A program made the position numbers and the translations under genes. The notes under the pieces are model-generated. The model saw nothing but the letters and a program-made list of their open reading frames with translations. It was not told the DNA's origin and did no database searches. This document shows positions 63,136-64,000 of a stretch of 64,000 bases of DNA, piece by piece. Position 1 is the stretch's first letter. Each line of letters opens with the position of its first letter. This stretch comes from Paracoccus aminophilus JCM 7686 (GTDB lineage: Bacteria; Pseudomonadota; Alphaproteobacteria; Rhodobacterales; Rhodobacteraceae), in assembly GCF_000444995.1 (NCBI RefSeq), contig NC_022041.1, forward strand, positions 3,537,501 through 3,601,500, read 5' to 3'.

Positions 63136-64000
63136 TCAGTAGGGCAGCGGATGAAGCCGGTGCAAGGCGGCGATGCGCTCAAGCTGCGCGTCGCTCAGCA
63201 CCAGATCCAGACCGGCGATCAGATGGTCGAGCTGGTCGATATTGGTCGCGCCGATGATCGGAATGACCGGGAAGGGGCGCTGGCGGGTGAAGGCAATTGC
63301 CATCTGGACCAGATCGAGCCCCATTTCAGCCGCCGCCGCCTGATAGGCCGCAACCGCAGTCAGTGCGCGCGGCGTCATCCGCCCGCCCAGATTGCCCGGC
63401 CCACCATGTTCGATATCGACAGCCGCACGGCTGAGCCCGGGGCGCAGGTCAGCGCCATATTTCCCGGTCAGCAGACCCGCCGCCAAGGGCGAATAGGCCA
63501 GAAGCGTCACATCCTCATTGACCGAGACCTCGGCCAGATCGGTGTCGAACTGACGGTCGAGCAGCGAATATTCGTTCTGGATCGCAACCATGCGCGGCGC
63601 GCCCATGCGCTCGGCCACATCGATCCAGCGCGTCGTGCCCCAGGCCGATTCATTCGACAGACCAATCGCGCGGATCTTGCCCGCCTTGACCGCCTGATCG
63701 AGCGCGCCGAGGCAGTCCTCCATATGCGCGATGGTCTCGGCGCGGTTCTGCTTCGACGGGTCATAGGCCCAATTCTGGCGGAAGGCATAGCTGCCGCGCT
63801 GCGGCCAGTGCAGCTGATAGAGGTCGATGACATCGGTGCGCAGCCGCTTGAGCGAGGCGTCAATCGCCTCGGCAATCACCGCGCTGTTATAGCCATGTTC
63901 GCGCAGACGCGGGCCGGGACCCGAGACCTTGGTTGCGATCTGCAGATCATCGCGCTTGCCGCGACGGCTCAGCCATTCGCCAATGAATTCCTCGCTGCGC
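63136..64000 (-). CDS. Aldo/keto reductase, Tas-like (5' end outside window)
   Basis: NADPH-dependent aldo/keto reductase, cut by the window end: the reading frame is open through base 64000, so the N-terminal part with the catalytic Asp-Tyr is not visible. What is present is the EEFIGEWLSRRGKRDDLQIATKVSGPGPRL segment, DVIDLYQLHWPQ, IRAIGLSNESAWG, MVAIQNEYSLLDRQ, YSPLAAGLLTGKY and the NADPH-binding PVIPIIGATN. The pattern matches E. coli Tas. The reaction is unknown. Confidence 0.88.
   Translation of the reverse strand, partial: RSEEFIGEWLSRRGKRDDLQIATKVSGPGPRLREHGYNSAVIAEAIDASLKRLRTDVIDLYQLHWPQRGSYAFRQNWAYDPSKQNRAETIAHMEDCLGALDQAVKAGKIRAIGLSNESAWGTTRWIDVAERMGAPRMVAIQNEYSLLDRQFDTDLAEVSVNEDVTLLAYSPLAAGLLTGKYGADLRPGLSRAAVDIEHGGPGNLGGRMTPRALTAVAAYQAAAAEMGLDLVQMAIAFTRQRPFPVIPIIGATNIDQLDHLIAGLDLVLSDAQLERIAALHRLHPLPY

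Overview
The window is about 64 kb of high-GC chromosome with tightly packed, often overlapping genes. It comes from an alphaproteobacterium of the order Rhodobacterales, most likely Paracoccus or a close relative. This rests on gene content and order: a regB / senC-regA-hvrA redox-control locus, a phyR / nepR-ecfG-kinase general stress locus, a sqdBDC sulfolipid operon, leuS-lptE-holA, secB-fxsA-timA-smr, hslVU, and a tsaE-amgK fusion followed by murU-addB-addA-trxA. I see no prophage, insertion sequence, CRISPR array, rRNA or tRNA, and no gene-free stretch longer than about 200 bases.

Layout. 1-5.3 kb: leuS, lptE, holA and a flavoprotein, all overlapping or nearly so. 5.3-7.3 kb: a GST-like protein and an MFS carrier. 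7.4-11.3 kb: a surface-glycan block of GT2, MFS, LpcC-like GT4 and a small GT29-like enzyme. 11.4-15.2 kb: asd, a DUF4139 protein and an RTX protein. 15.3-20.1 kb: a PAS protein, RegB, SenC, RegA and an HvrA/H-NS protein. 20.1-24.7 kb: HD hydrolase, secB, fxsA, timA, smr, a lipoprotein hydrolase and a PLDc_N-type membrane peptide. 24.7-27.7 kb: hslU, a membrane protein and hslV. 27.8-28.7 kb: a capsule-synthesis-like gene. 28.8-37.6 kb, minus strand: tsaE-amgK, murU, addB, addA and trxA. 37.7-40.5 kb: an NCS2 purine permease and urate hydroxylase PuuD. 40.5-47.1 kb: a methyltransferase, dapB, rbfA, a DUF2233 protein, truB, an RluA-type synthase, a LysE exporter, a GFA protein, msrC and a DUF1772 protein. 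47.2-50.8 kb: sqdC, sqdD and sqdB, with a divergent Rrf2 regulator. 50.8-54.1 kb: aroE, coaE, dnaQ, a YihY protein and a small HTH protein. 54.2-59 kb: a second RTX protein and the general stress locus. 59-64 kb: a GlcD-like dehydrogenase, nagA, a thioesterase, a nitronate monooxygenase and an aldo/keto reductase cut by the window end.

How they work together. Most genes are housekeeping: translation, replication, LPS assembly, wall-sugar recycling, recombination, proteolysis and protein export. Two signalling loci look complete. RegB/RegA with SenC and HvrA couples respiratory redox state to gene expression. PhyR/NepR/EcfG with a HisKA_2 kinase controls the general stress response, and the nepR-ecfG operon has a GGAAC-N17-CGTT promoter of the kind EcfG itself reads. 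The sqdBDC operon makes sulfoquinovosyl lipid. The NCS2 permease plus PuuD suggests uptake and oxidation of purines.

I found no clearly new multi-gene system. The items most worth a second look are the compact GT29-like enzyme, a cluster of three palindromes upstream of the second RTX gene, a GAAAC/GTTTC operator-like site between tsaE-amgK and the purine permease, the kinase-less PAS protein next to regB, and the Rrf2 regulator divergent from sqdBDC.
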